Shown: positions 24,724 to 33,419, counted from the stretch's first letter. The stretch: 64,000 bases of DNA from CADEDV01 sp964412375 (GCA_964412375.1 CAYPOD010000001.1:62001-126000), one strand, 5' to 3'. A program made the numbers and translations. Notes: generated from the sequence alone by a model not told the origin.

Positions 24724-25491
24724 ATGTTTAAATTGTCCCGATACGTTTTATATGATATTCTCCGCAACAAGATCATTCTTGCCTACACGCTGTTCCTGCT
24801 GATCGTTTCTGTGAGCATGTTCCGCATGGAAGAAAACAGCAGCCGGGCTATGCTCAGTCTGCTGAATATTGTTCTCATCGTATTGCCACTGGTCAGTCTT
24901 GTGTTCACTACCACACACTATTACAATTCCTATGAGTTCATTGAACTGATGCTTGCCCAGCCTATGAGCCGCACAAGAATCCTTCTGAGTGAGTTTGGCG
25001 GTGTTTGCGTATCGCTGCTCAGCGCTTTCTGGATCGGCGTAGGAGTTCCTGTATTATTATTTTCTGCAGATGAAACAGGTTTTGCCTTGCTGTTTACGGG
25101 TACTGCGCTGACGATTGTGTTTACCTCCATTGCGTTTTTAGCTTCTGTAAAATCAAAGGATAAAACAAGAGGCATTGGTTTTGCACTGCTCCTGTGGTTT
25201 TACTTTGCCCTCATCTATGATGGCCTCGTATTGCTGATACTTTTTGCTTTCAGCGATTACCCGATGGAAAAATTCACCCTCTTGCTTTCTGCCCTTAACC
25301 CGATTGATCTCGGAAGAATTTTCATCATGCTGAAAATGGACGTCAGTGCCCTGATGGGCTATACCGGCGCCTTGTATAAAGATTTTTTTGGCAGCAGTAC
25401 AGGTATTCTTTTTACCACCGGCATCATGCTGCTGTGGGCTGCTTTACCTCTTTGGCTTGCAGTAAGAAGTTTTAAACGAAAAGACATGTAA
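24724..25491 (+). CDS. nosY: NosY, ABC transporter permease of NosZ maturation
   Basis: A 255-residue integral membrane protein with about six helices (IILAYTLFLLIVSVSMF, LLNIVLIVLPLVSLVF, a long YNSYEFIELMLAQPMSR loop typical of ABC-2 permeases, then ALLFTGTALTIVFTSIAF, GFALLLWFYFALIYDGLVLLILFAF, and a C-terminal helix). It is the membrane partner of NosF. Directly downstream of nosF. Confidence 0.92.
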   Translation: MFKLSRYVLYDILRNKIILAYTLFLLIVSVSMFRMEENSSRAMLSLLNIVLIVLPLVSLVFTTTHYYNSYEFIELMLAQPMSRTRILLSEFGGVCVSLLSAFWIGVGVPVLLFSADETGFALLFTGTALTIVFTSIAFLASVKSKDKTRGIGFALLLWFYFALIYDGLVLLILFAFSDYPMEKFTLLLSALNPIDLGRIFIMLKMDVSALMGYTGALYKDFFGSSTGILFTTGIMLLWAALPLWLAVRSFKRKDM

Positions 25492-25519
25492 TGACTAACT
25501 CAATCAAAATATATATACC

Positions 25520-26266
25520 ATGAATGAACTCAGCAATCTGAGCCTGGCACAGATCGTAACAGGCGATCACCGCACCGCCGCCGTATTTGAAAAATACCAT
25601 CTTGATTTTTGCTGCAAAGGGAAAAGGTCGCTCAAGCAGGCATGTGCTGAACAGAACATTGCTATTGACGACCTGCTGAATGAATTACATAATCTATCAT
25701 CAAATGCTGTTAATGGTGACCGGGCTTCGTTTCCTTTTGACAAACTTGGTTTGCCACAACTCGCAGACTACATTGTAAGTACGCATCATGATTATGTAAA
25801 AAAGGAAATGCCGCAATTATTCGCATATATGCAAAAGGTAGCATCAAAGCATGGCGGACGGCATCCAGAGCTTTTCAAAATCTTTGACCTTGTGGCAACA
25901 TTGAAAGAAGAACTGGAATTGCATATGCAAAAAGAAGAGGATGTGCTGTTTCCCCGGATAAAGGAAATAGAAAAAAAAGCACTAGAACCAGAAGAGAGTG
26001 CCAGATTTAATATTTCCAGCCTGCGGGGGCCGGTGACAATGATGGAACAGGAACATGACCACGCCGGTTCGCTGATGGAAGAAATAAGAACCCTGAGTAA
26101 TAATTATGAAGTTCCTGCGGATGCTTGTACTACCTATAAACTGGCCTATACGTCACTACAGGCTTTTGAAATAGATCTTCATCAGCATGTGCACTTAGAA
26201 AATAATATTCTTTTCCCGAAAGCAATGGAACTGATGAGATCAATGAGGCAAAAAAGCCTCAACTGA
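25520..26266 (+). CDS. RIC-type iron-sulfur cluster repair di-iron protein, copy 2
   Basis: A second ScdA/YtfE-family protein, 248 residues, ending the nos operon. The ScdA_N domain has LDFCCKGKRSL (Cys pair near residue 32) and the hemerythrin-like part has the His/Glu set: VSTHHDYV, SKHGGRHPELF, LHMQKEEDVLFPRI, MEQEHDHAG and HQHVHLENNILFPKA. It differs clearly from copy 1, so the two are old paralogs. Its place in the N2O operon, while copy 1 is with nsrR, suggests that repair capacity is co-expressed with N2O respiration. Confidence 0.92.
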   Translation: MNELSNLSLAQIVTGDHRTAAVFEKYHLDFCCKGKRSLKQACAEQNIAIDDLLNELHNLSSNAVNGDRASFPFDKLGLPQLADYIVSTHHDYVKKEMPQLFAYMQKVASKHGGRHPELFKIFDLVATLKEELELHMQKEEDVLFPRIKEIEKKALEPEESARFNISSLRGPVTMMEQEHDHAGSLMEEIRTLSNNYEVPADACTTYKLAYTSLQAFEIDLHQHVHLENNILFPKAMELMRSMRQKSLN

Positions 26267-26285
26267 TTACTTAAACAGATTAAAC

Positions 26286-26321
26286 AATTGAAGGCCAGGT
26301 GATGTGACCTGGCCTTCAATT
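26286..26321 (+). terminator. Terminator at the end of the nos operon
   Basis: AATTGAAGGCCAGGT and its exact complement ACCTGGCCTTCAATT form a 15-bp stem with a six-base loop, followed by a short TTTA. The stem is very stable, the T-run is weak. It separates the nos operon from the oxidase operon. Confidence 0.85.
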
Positions 26322-26360
26322 TATACATTGCCGTGTTTGTGACTTTCCTCATCCCTTGAC

Positions 26361-26374
26361 CTGACGAAAATCAG
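26361..26374. promoter_or_regulatory. FNR/CRP-type palindrome (site 4)
   Basis: CTGAC-GAAA-ATCAG has one mismatch from the perfect palindrome of site 1. Its centre is 52.5 bases upstream of the -7 box at 26420 of the oxidase operon. Confidence 0.6.
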
Positions 26375-26419
26375 CCTCCCTTCCTCGGGCAGGTCATATC
26401 CCCTTTTTAGGTCCACGGG

Positions 26420-26427
26420 TACTTTTG
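26420..26427 (+). promoter_or_regulatory. -7 box of the ba3 oxidase operon
   Basis: TACTTTTG matches TAnnTTTG exactly, 26 bases before the first start codon. No -33 TTG is visible, as expected if an activator is needed. Confidence 0.6.
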
Positions 26428-26452
26428 ACACCGCAACAACAAAACAATCTTT

Positions 26453-26575
26453 ATGGAATCACCCCGGGAAAAGAAATTCATCCCTAAAGGAGCGATGGCC
26501 TTTTTCATACTGCTCATCATCCTTACGCTGGCCTTTTGGTATGGTATCTATGCTTTAATGATCGGACGCACCTAA
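26453..26575 (+). CDS. Small membrane subunit of ba3-type oxidase (subunit IIa-like)
   Basis: A 40-residue peptide: a short basic N terminus (MESPREKKFIPKGAM) and one transmembrane helix (AFFILLIILTLAFWYGIYAL). It lies 10 bases before the CuA subunit. The ba3 oxidase of Thermus has a single-helix subunit IIa of this size and position, so the same role is proposed. It has an ATG and stands directly behind a good promoter, which makes a real gene likely. Confidence 0.75.
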   Translation: MESPREKKFIPKGAMAFFILLIILTLAFWYGIYALMIGRT

Positions 26576-26585
26576 AACAAATGCT

Positions 26586-27044
26586 ATGACAATAGATAAA
26601 TCAGAAAAAAAGATACTGGGAATTACCCTCGCCTTGATTGGCCTGTTTGTTTTCTCGCTGCTTTACGCCAAAAACAAATACAAAAGCGATGTGCCTGAAT
26701 GCCTGCCCTATGATAAGGCTTACACGGAACCGAAGATCAACCAGCTTGACTCCAACACCTACCAGGTGTTCTCTGTGGCTTCCATGTGGCAGTTTCAACC
26801 GGCAGAAATATATGTTCCGGTCGGCAGTGAAGTAGATTTCTATCTCACGTCAAAAGATGTGGTACATGGATTTAATATTTCAGAAAAAAACATCAACATG
26901 ATGGCAGTGTATGGCGCTATCAACAAAACCACCGTAAAGTTTGATAAACCCGGGGTTTATGATATCGTTTGCCATGAATATTGCGGTGTCGGCCACCAAA
27001 ATATGCGGGCACAGGTCATTGTGAATTATCCAGCAGCTAAGTAA
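26586..27044 (+). CDS. Cytochrome c oxidase subunit II, ba3-type, CuA domain
   Basis: A 152-residue protein with one N-terminal transmembrane helix (ILGITLALIGLFVFSLLYA) and a periplasmic cupredoxin. The CuA ligands are His94 (DVVHGFNI), Cys129, Cys133, His137 and Met140 (VCHEYCGVGHQNM). The single-helix short form fits B-family (ba3) oxidases, not the two-helix A-family. It takes electrons from a cytochrome c and passes them to subunit I encoded 18 bases downstream. Confidence 0.94.
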   Translation: MTIDKSEKKILGITLALIGLFVFSLLYAKNKYKSDVPECLPYDKAYTEPKINQLDSNTYQVFSVASMWQFQPAEIYVPVGSEVDFYLTSKDVVHGFNISEKNINMMAVYGAINKTTVKFDKPGVYDIVCHEYCGVGHQNMRAQVIVNYPAAK

Positions 27045-27062
27045 ACCGAAAACCTCCGAGAC

Positions 27063-28748
27063 ATGCAAGTATCCAAATCATTTAAACGGGTCATCTTTCT
27101 TGAGCTGGCCATTCCTGTTGCACTTCTTACCATTGGTATTTATCACGGTCTGATGCAGACTATCTACAGGGCTGGTGTGCTGAAACAAGCATCATTTGCC
27201 AAATTAGATTATTACCAGGGGCTGACACTGCACGGTGTCATCAATGCCATTGTACTTACCACTTTTTTTGCTGTGGCATTTGGACACATCACTATGGCTT
27301 TTTACTTTAAAAAAGAGCCCAATAAAAAACTGATGTGGCTCAGTTTCTGGCTGATGCTGACGGGCACAGTAATGGCGGCCTGGGCTATGCTGGCAGGTAA
27401 AGCCTCGGTACTTTATACTTTTTATCCGCCTCTGAAAGCCCACCCATTGTTTTATCTCGGCGCTGCATTGCTCATCATTGGCTCCTGGGTTCCTTTGTTT
27501 GATTGGGCAAAAATGTACAACCGCTGGAAAAAAGAAAATCCGCAAACCAAAACACCGTTGGCTGTTTTAGGAACACTCATCAACTTCATCATTTGGTTCG
27601 TATGCACATTAGCGGTGGCATACGAAGTATTGGTACTCTTGATTCCCTGGTCAATGGGCTGGACCGATACGGTGAATGTGAACCTGGCAAGAACGCTGTT
27701 CTGGTTCTTTGGTCATGCACTGGTGTATTTCTGGTTGCTGCCAGCCTATATCATGTTTTATACCATACTACCAAAGATCGCCGGTGGCAAATTATATTCA
27801 GACATGGCAGGAAGAATTGCTCTTTTCTTATTCTTGTTGTTCTCTATTCCGGTTGGTGTACACCACCAGTACAGCGACCCCACTATCACCCAGGGGGTAA
27901 AATTCCTTCATGGAATGCTTACTTATGGTGTAGCTATTCCGAGCTTTATAACCGCTTTCACCATTGCAGCATCCTTAGAATATGCAGGAAGGCAAAGAGG
28001 CGCCAAAGGACTGTTTGGCTGGATGGTAAAACTGCCCTGGTTTGATGAAAGAAAATATCTCTTTGCCTATTTCATTGGCGGCCTGATCCTGTTTGTTTTT
28101 GGCGGTGTAACAGGCATCATCAATGCCTCTTATTCATTAAACAATGTGGTGCATAACACAGCCTGGATGCCCGGACACTTTCATATGACGGTTGCCGGCC
28201 CTGTTTTCCTGGGTATTGTGGGCATGAGTTTATACATCTATTCAAGGCTTAGCGGTAAAAAGATATTTATGCCTAAGATCAATACCATCATTCCTTACCT
28301 GTGGGTGATCGGTATGCTTATCTTTTCCTTTGGTATGAGTTGGGGCGGATTGAGAGGCGAGCCAAGAAGAACCAATCTTGGCACCACTTACCTGAACCCT
28401 GAAAGCGAACTGTTCCGCAGCGATTGGGTACCCACCACATTGCTGGCATTGCTTGGCGGCATCATCATGTTTGTAGCCGGTATGTTATTCATTGTTGTAT
28501 TCTTCGGCACTATCCTGCGCAAAAAACAAGAAGAGGGTGTTTTGGAAATCCCTGTCAGTGAAGCATATCATGATGAAAAAAGGATTCCGCTGTTTGACAG
28601 GTTCAAACCATGGCTGGTCACCATGTTCATCATCATTCTGCTGGCTTATATCCCGGCGTTGTTAAACGTGAACAAGAACAGCGGTCCGGGTGCACCACGG
28701 TTCAGTATTGACAACCCGGTGCCGGAATTAAGCCTGAAAAATCAGTAA
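27063..28748 (+). CDS. Cytochrome c oxidase subunit I, ba3-type (B-family heme-copper oxidase)
   Basis: A 561-residue protein with about 13-14 transmembrane helices. Metal ligands: His57 (LTLHGVIN) and His374 for the low-spin heme, His372 for the high-spin heme (MPGHFHMTV), and His218, His267 and His268 for CuB with the crosslinkable Tyr222 (GHALVYFWLLPAYI and VHHQYSD). The GHALVYFWLLPAY sequence is diagnostic of the ba3/B family, which has high O2 affinity. It could reduce O2 when oxygen is scarce and may also handle NO, as known for some ba3 enzymes. SCO follows by a one-base overlap (TAATG). Confidence 0.95.
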   Translation: MQVSKSFKRVIFLELAIPVALLTIGIYHGLMQTIYRAGVLKQASFAKLDYYQGLTLHGVINAIVLTTFFAVAFGHITMAFYFKKEPNKKLMWLSFWLMLTGTVMAAWAMLAGKASVLYTFYPPLKAHPLFYLGAALLIIGSWVPLFDWAKMYNRWKKENPQTKTPLAVLGTLINFIIWFVCTLAVAYEVLVLLIPWSMGWTDTVNVNLARTLFWFFGHALVYFWLLPAYIMFYTILPKIAGGKLYSDMAGRIALFLFLLFSIPVGVHHQYSDPTITQGVKFLHGMLTYGVAIPSFITAFTIAASLEYAGRQRGAKGLFGWMVKLPWFDERKYLFAYFIGGLILFVFGGVTGIINASYSLNNVVHNTAWMPGHFHMTVAGPVFLGIVGMSLYIYSRLSGKKIFMPKINTIIPYLWVIGMLIFSFGMSWGGLRGEPRRTNLGTTYLNPESELFRSDWVPTTLLALLGGIIMFVAGMLFIVVFFGTILRKKQEEGVLEIPVSEAYHDEKRIPLFDRFKPWLVTMFIIILLAYIPALLNVNKNSGPGAPRFSIDNPVPELSLKNQ

Positions 28749-29368
28749 TGAAAAAGAAATCAGCCATATGGTGGTTTATCATGGCAGTTTTCATACTGCC
28801 TGCTGTTGCCTGGTTATTGATTAGCTGGTATGAAAGTAAAATTGAAAAGCTACCTGTTCTTGGGAAAAGTCCTTCCCATCGCATTGCGGATTTCTTATTT
28901 ATCAACCAGGATGGGCAGGCGGTCAGTGCTGAAAAATGGAATAATAAGATAGTAGTGGCCGATTTCTTTTTCACGCATTGTCCCGTGATTTGCCCGAAAA
29001 TGACCAAAAATCTTGAACGTGTTAGTGAAAGCTTTGCGGATGACCCGATGCTTCACTTTGCATCTTTCTCTGTAGACCCGGAAAGAGATACCCCGGAAGT
29101 ACTGAAGAAGTTTGCTGCCCGATTCGGAATTGACACTAAAAAATGGGACCTGCTGACAGGAGATAAAAAGGAGCTTTATAAAATGGCCCGTAACAGTTTT
29201 ATGCTGGTAGCTACAGACGGCGATGGTGGCCCTGACGATTTTATTCATAGTGAAAAGCTGGTGCTGATAGACAAGCAAAAAAGGATAAGAGGCTATTATG
29301 ATGGAACCAGTAAAAAAGAAGTTGATCAATTGATAACCGACATAAAAAAACTGAAACATGAAAACTAA
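28748..29368 (+). CDS. SCO1/SenC-family copper chaperone
   Basis: A 206-residue thioredoxin-fold protein anchored by an N-terminal helix (about 8-27). It has the SCO copper motif CPVICP (Cys78, Cys82) and the distant His167 (DDFIHSEK). SCO proteins insert copper into CuA or reduce its cysteines, so it probably matures the oxidase subunit II and possibly NosZ. Its start overlaps the stop of subunit I; its end overlaps the next cytochrome gene by 11 bases. Confidence 0.94.
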   Translation: MKKKSAIWWFIMAVFILPAVAWLLISWYESKIEKLPVLGKSPSHRIADFLFINQDGQAVSAEKWNNKIVVADFFFTHCPVICPKMTKNLERVSESFADDPMLHFASFSVDPERDTPEVLKKFAARFGIDTKKWDLLTGDKKELYKMARNSFMLVATDGDGGPDDFIHSEKLVLIDKQKRIRGYYDGTSKKEVDQLITDIKKLKHEN

Positions 29369-29903
29369 GTGGCGTATTATAGGTGTGGCACTATTCATAG
29401 CGGCTGCCGGGTCAGTAAATGCAAACCCGATCGAAGAAGGTAAAACACTTTTTATGACCCGCTGTGCTGCCTGCCACAACATAAACAAACCAATGACAGG
29501 CCCGGCGCTGGCAGGTATTGATGAAAAACGTTCACTTGACTGGATCATTAGTTTTGTGAAATCGTCCCAGGCATTGGTGAAAAGTGGTGATAAGGACGCA
29601 GTTGCAGTATATGAACAGTTTAACCGCATCCCAATGCCAGACCATCCTGACCTGACAGAAGAGAACATTAAAAATATCATTGATTATATCAAGACCGAAA
29701 GCAAACCTGTGTCAGCAGAAACAGCTCCCTTTTCAAAGCCAGGAAAGAAGAGAGCAGATTATAAACCGCTTACCCTGCAAAAAGATTATGGCTTCTTTAT
29801 TGGATTCCTGGCGGTGGTAGGCTTGCTCATTTCATCGCTGGTGTTTGCTGTAAGAATGAAATACTTTCAGCACAAAGTGCTGAATGAAAAAGATCCTGCT
29901 TAG
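29358..29903 (+). CDS. Membrane-anchored cytochrome c
   Basis: A 181-residue monoheme cytochrome: cleavable Sec signal (to about residue 22), heme site CAACH (Cys36, Cys39, His40) and likely Met ligand in IPMPDHPDLT. A C-terminal transmembrane helix (FFIGFLAVVGLLISSLVFAV, about 144-163) tethers it to the membrane. It ends the oxidase operon and is the likely electron donor to it. Confidence 0.93.
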   Translation: MKTKWRIIGVALFIAAAGSVNANPIEEGKTLFMTRCAACHNINKPMTGPALAGIDEKRSLDWIISFVKSSQALVKSGDKDAVAVYEQFNRIPMPDHPDLTEENIKNIIDYIKTESKPVSAETAPFSKPGKKRADYKPLTLQKDYGFFIGFLAVVGLLISSLVFAVRMKYFQHKVLNEKDPA

Positions 29904-29933
29904 GCAGGAATCGTTGGTTTTCGTTTCGATTAC

Positions 29934-29962
29934 AACCCCCGGTTCCCCGGGGGTTTCATTTT
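29934..29962 (+). terminator. Terminator of the oxidase operon
   Basis: AACCCCCGG and CCGGGGGTT form a nine-bp GC-rich stem with a TTCC loop, followed by TTCATTTTT. It stands 31 bases after the cytochrome stop. Confidence 0.88.
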
Positions 29963-29995
29963 TAACCACCGCAGAGAATGATTAATTTTACAGCC

Positions 29996-30373
29996 ATGCA
30001 AAAAATTATAGTTACTTGTTTGCTTTTCTTATTGTTGAATGCCTGTTCCAAAAGTAACAACGGCAAGGACAATGAGGCACCAGTCATCACTTTTACTTCA
30101 CCAGCCAATAACCAGGTATTTTCCGGTGGACAAGCTGTACCGATCAGTGCTTCTCTTAGTGATAACAAAAGAGTAGCAGAAGTGCATGTTCATGTTTCTA
30201 ATAATGCCACCGGAACTTTGCTGATGGATGTTCACCGCTACCCCAATGCAGCCAGTTATGCACTGAATGAGACATTTACCGTGCAGGCAGGAATACAATA
30301 TAAAATTCAGTTGCTGGTTAAAGACAATTCAGCCAATGAGAACAATGCGACCGTGCTGATAAGTGGCAACTAA
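29996..30373 (+). CDS. Small lipoprotein with Ig-like domain
   Basis: ATG 29996 gives a lipoprotein signal ending LNAC and a 125-residue product. The mature part (APVITFTSPANNQVFSGGQAVPISASLSDN...VAEVHVHVSN) has the strand pattern of a bacterial Ig-like/cadherin-type domain. A TAATTTTA box at 29983-29990, one mismatch from TAnnTTTG, ends five bases before this ATG, against the upstream ATG at 29978. Role unknown. Confidence 0.75.
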   Translation: MQKIIVTCLLFLLLNACSKSNNGKDNEAPVITFTSPANNQVFSGGQAVPISASLSDNKRVAEVHVHVSNNATGTLLMDVHRYPNAASYALNETFTVQAGIQYKIQLLVKDNSANENNATVLISGN

Positions 30374-30386
30374 TTGCCTTGTCATA

Positions 30387-31244
30387 TTATTGGCGGGGAG
30401 CCACAGTAAGCACCGGGATATTCGATTCCTTATACAGGTATTTTCCCATCAGTTTTCCCAGCCATCCTTTTAATATGGTTTCCCGGCCGGGGTTCACCAC
30501 GATGAGATCCGCATTGACTTTCCGGGCATAGGCCAGGGTTTCTTCTGCTGTATTGCTCCGGTTCATGGTGGCGCAATACACCTGTACATTGGTATAATTC
30601 TGCAACAGATGGTAAGACCTGGTGAGGCTCTTTGTACCTGTATCAGTACCCGATAATGTATTGCCCGTATAACCCATCAGGTGAATAACTCCGTTCACCC
30701 GCCTTGCCAAATAAGTAGCTGCAGTAAGTTTACGAACCGGAATAAAATCAGCAACCGGAACGACAATATGATGCAGGTGGCTGATATCAAAATCACGGGT
30801 AACAGTGAGAACCGGGCATTGTGTCTGCAGCGTAAGCCTATTGATATTAATCCTGTAAAGCAGCGCTCCTAGGAATTTTTTTTCATTTCTCGGTATAACA
30901 ACCAGGTCAATTTTTTTGGTGATGACCTGCTCTTTAATCATCGCATACCAGTTTCCACTAACAAACTCAGTGGTCAGTTGGAGACCAGGAGCCAGCAGGC
31001 TTTTATACTCCAGGGCAAGATTGTCCATCTTCTGGCGAATCTCCTCTGTTGTAAAATTGTTATAGACAGTGCCGGAAAAATTACCATCATATAAAAAAGG
31101 GATGGTCATCAAAGGCGGCTGAACATACAACACATGAAGATCGCATTCAAACCGGTTGGCAATTTCTATCGCTTTTTGCATCACCATACCGGTGTTGCGG
31201 TTAAAGTTGACCGGGACAAGAATATGATTAAATAGTTTTTCCAT
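30387..31244 (-). CDS. Tandem universal stress protein (UspA family)
   Basis: A 285-residue cytosolic protein with two Usp domains (about 1-142 and 148-285). The first begins HILVPVNFNRNTGMVMQKAIEIA and the second HIVVPVADF. Each ends in a CPVLTV/IPVLTV strand. The ATP-binding G-2x-G-9x-G(S/T) pattern is not clear in either half, so nucleotide binding is uncertain. It precedes a two-component pair on the same strand. Usp proteins respond to respiratory and starvation stress; its location behind the oxidase operon is suggestive only. Confidence 0.88.
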   Translation of the reverse strand: MEKLFNHILVPVNFNRNTGMVMQKAIEIANRFECDLHVLYVQPPLMTIPFLYDGNFSGTVYNNFTTEEIRQKMDNLALEYKSLLAPGLQLTTEFVSGNWYAMIKEQVITKKIDLVVIPRNEKKFLGALLYRININRLTLQTQCPVLTVTRDFDISHLHHIVVPVADFIPVRKLTAATYLARRVNGVIHLMGYTGNTLSGTDTGTKSLTRSYHLLQNYTNVQVYCATMNRSNTAEETLAYARKVNADLIVVNPGRETILKGWLGKLMGKYLYKESNIPVLTVAPRQ

Positions 31245-31336
31245 TTGTACCGCACTTGCGTGGTAAGGATTGACCTGTTAAATTAGTTTTCTATCTCAAA
31301 TAAACACCGGGTACAATGATTAAAATGCAATTAAAA

Positions 31337-32710
31337 CTAGGTTTTAAGTGTAGGTAGTGTTAGCTTAACCATAGTGCCCTTATCAGGATGAGACTCTATC
31401 AGCAGGTTTCCCTTGTGAAGGCTGATGATCCGCTTGGTAAGTGTTAATCCTAGCCCCACCCCTTGTTTGCCATCTGCATTTTTTCCCCGGTAAAAAGGCT
31501 CAAATAACCTGTTCATCTCTTCTTCCTGGATAAAGTCGCCTTTGTTTAAAAAAACCAGTTCCACTTTGTCACCTCTGAAAAACAATTGCACCAGTGTTGT
31601 GTTATCCGGTGAATATTTACACCCGTTCTCCATAATATTTTTGAAAGCACTCTGCAGCAATGGCGCATTACCAAAGACCATGCATTCTTCTTCTTTTTCA
31701 GGCAGGTCAGAAAATTCAAGGCCAACCTGGAAAGATGGATTTTGCCTGACCAGTTCTCCATGGGCTTTTACCAGCACTTCATCAATTCTCACTTTATCTA
31801 ATGAAATCGTCCCATGCGTTCCTGCTTTGGCAATTTCCAGCAAAGTCTTTGTTAACTGGTGCAGGTGCCTTACGTCTTCCAGGATAGAATTGAGCACCCG
31901 TCGGTATTCACCTTCGCTTCTGTTATGAAGCAGGGCCACCTCTATCTGGCTTGAAACCGCTGTCAGCGGAGTGGACATTTCATGTGAAGCGTTGGAAATA
32001 AAGCGTCGTTGTATGGCAAATGATTCTTCCAGCCGGTTCAGCAGATCATTGAACGTGGCATTCAGTTCAGCCAGCTCATCTTTTCTTTTGCCAACAAACA
32101 AGCGATGAGAAAGATTCTGGGTGGTGATAAGCTGAACATCATGAATCGTTTCTCTTATAGGACGGATGATACTATGCGAAAACCAGCGTCCGACAAGAAG
32201 GGAGGCTAAAATTGCTACCGGGAAAAAAAGGAAAAATATGCGCTTCAGATCTGTTATGAATTGCTGGCCCGAAATATTCTCTGCTGCCACCATCACGATA
32301 AAAGGCTCTTTGCCGGTTGTATCACGATAGATGCATACATCTTTATTCCCAAACTTGTAAAACTTTGATTCTGCACCCGGCAGATTAAACCAGGAACTGT
32401 CAGGCTCCAGCACATTGGTGCTGTCATCATGATGCTCATATAATTTTATGCCCCCTGAGTTGTAGATGTTGACATTCCGGTTCACCAATGCCGGCGGAGA
32501 GTTTGCATCCAGTGATTTCATCAGGCCTGAACTGTCATCCTGAAACACATTGTATAATTGTGTGGTCCGGTAAGCCCGGTTGGACAACCTGTCACGAAAT
32601 TCATCCTGGATATTCTGACGGCTGACACTATAGATGATAATGGCCATAGATAACAAAATGCCCGATACAATAGCCGTGAAAAGCAGGATGATCTTTAATG
32701 AAAGCTTCAT
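31337..32710 (-). CDS. Membrane sensor histidine kinase (CusS/BaeS-like)
   Basis: A 457-residue kinase with two transmembrane helices (about 5-28 and 157-175) enclosing a periplasmic sensor loop, HAMP (about 176-228), HisKA with His243 (SNASHEMSTPL) and HATPase_c (about 345-455; NGCKYSPDNT and GVGLGLTLTKRII). It is paired with the OmpR-type regulator, with which it overlaps by one base (TAATG). The periplasmic signal is unknown; metal-resistance regulators share this plan. Confidence 0.92.
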   Translation of the reverse strand: MKLSLKIILLFTAIVSGILLSMAIIIYSVSRQNIQDEFRDRLSNRAYRTTQLYNVFQDDSSGLMKSLDANSPPALVNRNVNIYNSGGIKLYEHHDDSTNVLEPDSSWFNLPGAESKFYKFGNKDVCIYRDTTGKEPFIVMVAAENISGQQFITDLKRIFFLFFPVAILASLLVGRWFSHSIIRPIRETIHDVQLITTQNLSHRLFVGKRKDELAELNATFNDLLNRLEESFAIQRRFISNASHEMSTPLTAVSSQIEVALLHNRSEGEYRRVLNSILEDVRHLHQLTKTLLEIAKAGTHGTISLDKVRIDEVLVKAHGELVRQNPSFQVGLEFSDLPEKEEECMVFGNAPLLQSAFKNIMENGCKYSPDNTTLVQLFFRGDKVELVFLNKGDFIQEEEMNRLFEPFYRGKNADGKQGVGLGLTLTKRIISLHKGNLLIESHPDKGTMVKLTLPTLKT

Positions 32711-33399
32711 TAATTTTTATCTTTCAGGACGTAGCCCATGCCGACTTGGGTATGGATAAGCGGCTCCTCAAAACCCTTGTCAATTTTTTTCCGAAGGTAA
32801 TTTACATAAACATCTATCACATTGGTGCGGGTATCAAAATCTATATCCCATACCTGCAGGGCAATATCTGCACGGGATAATACCTTGTTCTTGTTGCGCA
32901 ATAAAAACTCAAGCAACTGGAATTCTTTGGCCGTCAGGGAAACCGGCTGCCCGTTACGGGTCACCTCTTTGCTGTCCAGGTTCATCACCAGGTTGCCGGC
33001 CCTTAGCAATGTGCCTGTTGCCACCGTGCTGTGCATTCTTTTTAATAATGCCCGGATGCGAACCAGCAACTCCCGGAAATCAAACGGTTTGATGATATAA
33101 TCATCAGCCCCTGCATCAAAACCTTCTATCTTGTCTTCAACAGCATTCATCGCAGTCAGCATCACCACGGGAACAGAAGGATTGATGCTGCGCATGGCAA
33201 TGCACAGTTCGTACCCATTCATTCCCGGCAGATTAATATCAAGAATGACCAGGTCGAAATGACGGTTACGAAACATTTTCAACCCGATATTACCATCATA
33301 GGCCACTTCGGCCTGGAAACTGTTTTCCGTAAGACCCTGTTTCAGTGAATCAGCAATCTTCTTTTCATCCTCAACAATAAGAATATGTATATCCTGCAT
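32710..33399 (-). CDS. OmpR/PhoB-family response regulator
   Basis: A 229-residue regulator: receiver with phospho-acceptor Asp54 (ILDINLPGMNG) and Lys near 105 (IIKPFDF), and a winged-helix effector (about 133-228; LTAKEFQLLEFLLRNKNKVLSR, TNVIDVYVNYLRKKID). The ATG at 33399 is used; one more ATG lies just before. It is translated with the kinase. Targets unknown; no inverted repeat was identified nearby. Confidence 0.94.
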   Translation of the reverse strand: MQDIHILIVEDEKKIADSLKQGLTENSFQAEVAYDGNIGLKMFRNRHFDLVILDINLPGMNGYELCIAMRSINPSVPVVMLTAMNAVEDKIEGFDAGADDYIIKPFDFRELLVRIRALLKRMHSTVATGTLLRAGNLVMNLDSKEVTRNGQPVSLTAKEFQLLEFLLRNKNKVLSRADIALQVWDIDFDTRTNVIDVYVNYLRKKIDKGFEEPLIHTQVGMGYVLKDKN

Positions 33400-33419
33400 C
33401 ATAATATCCTGCTATAATA

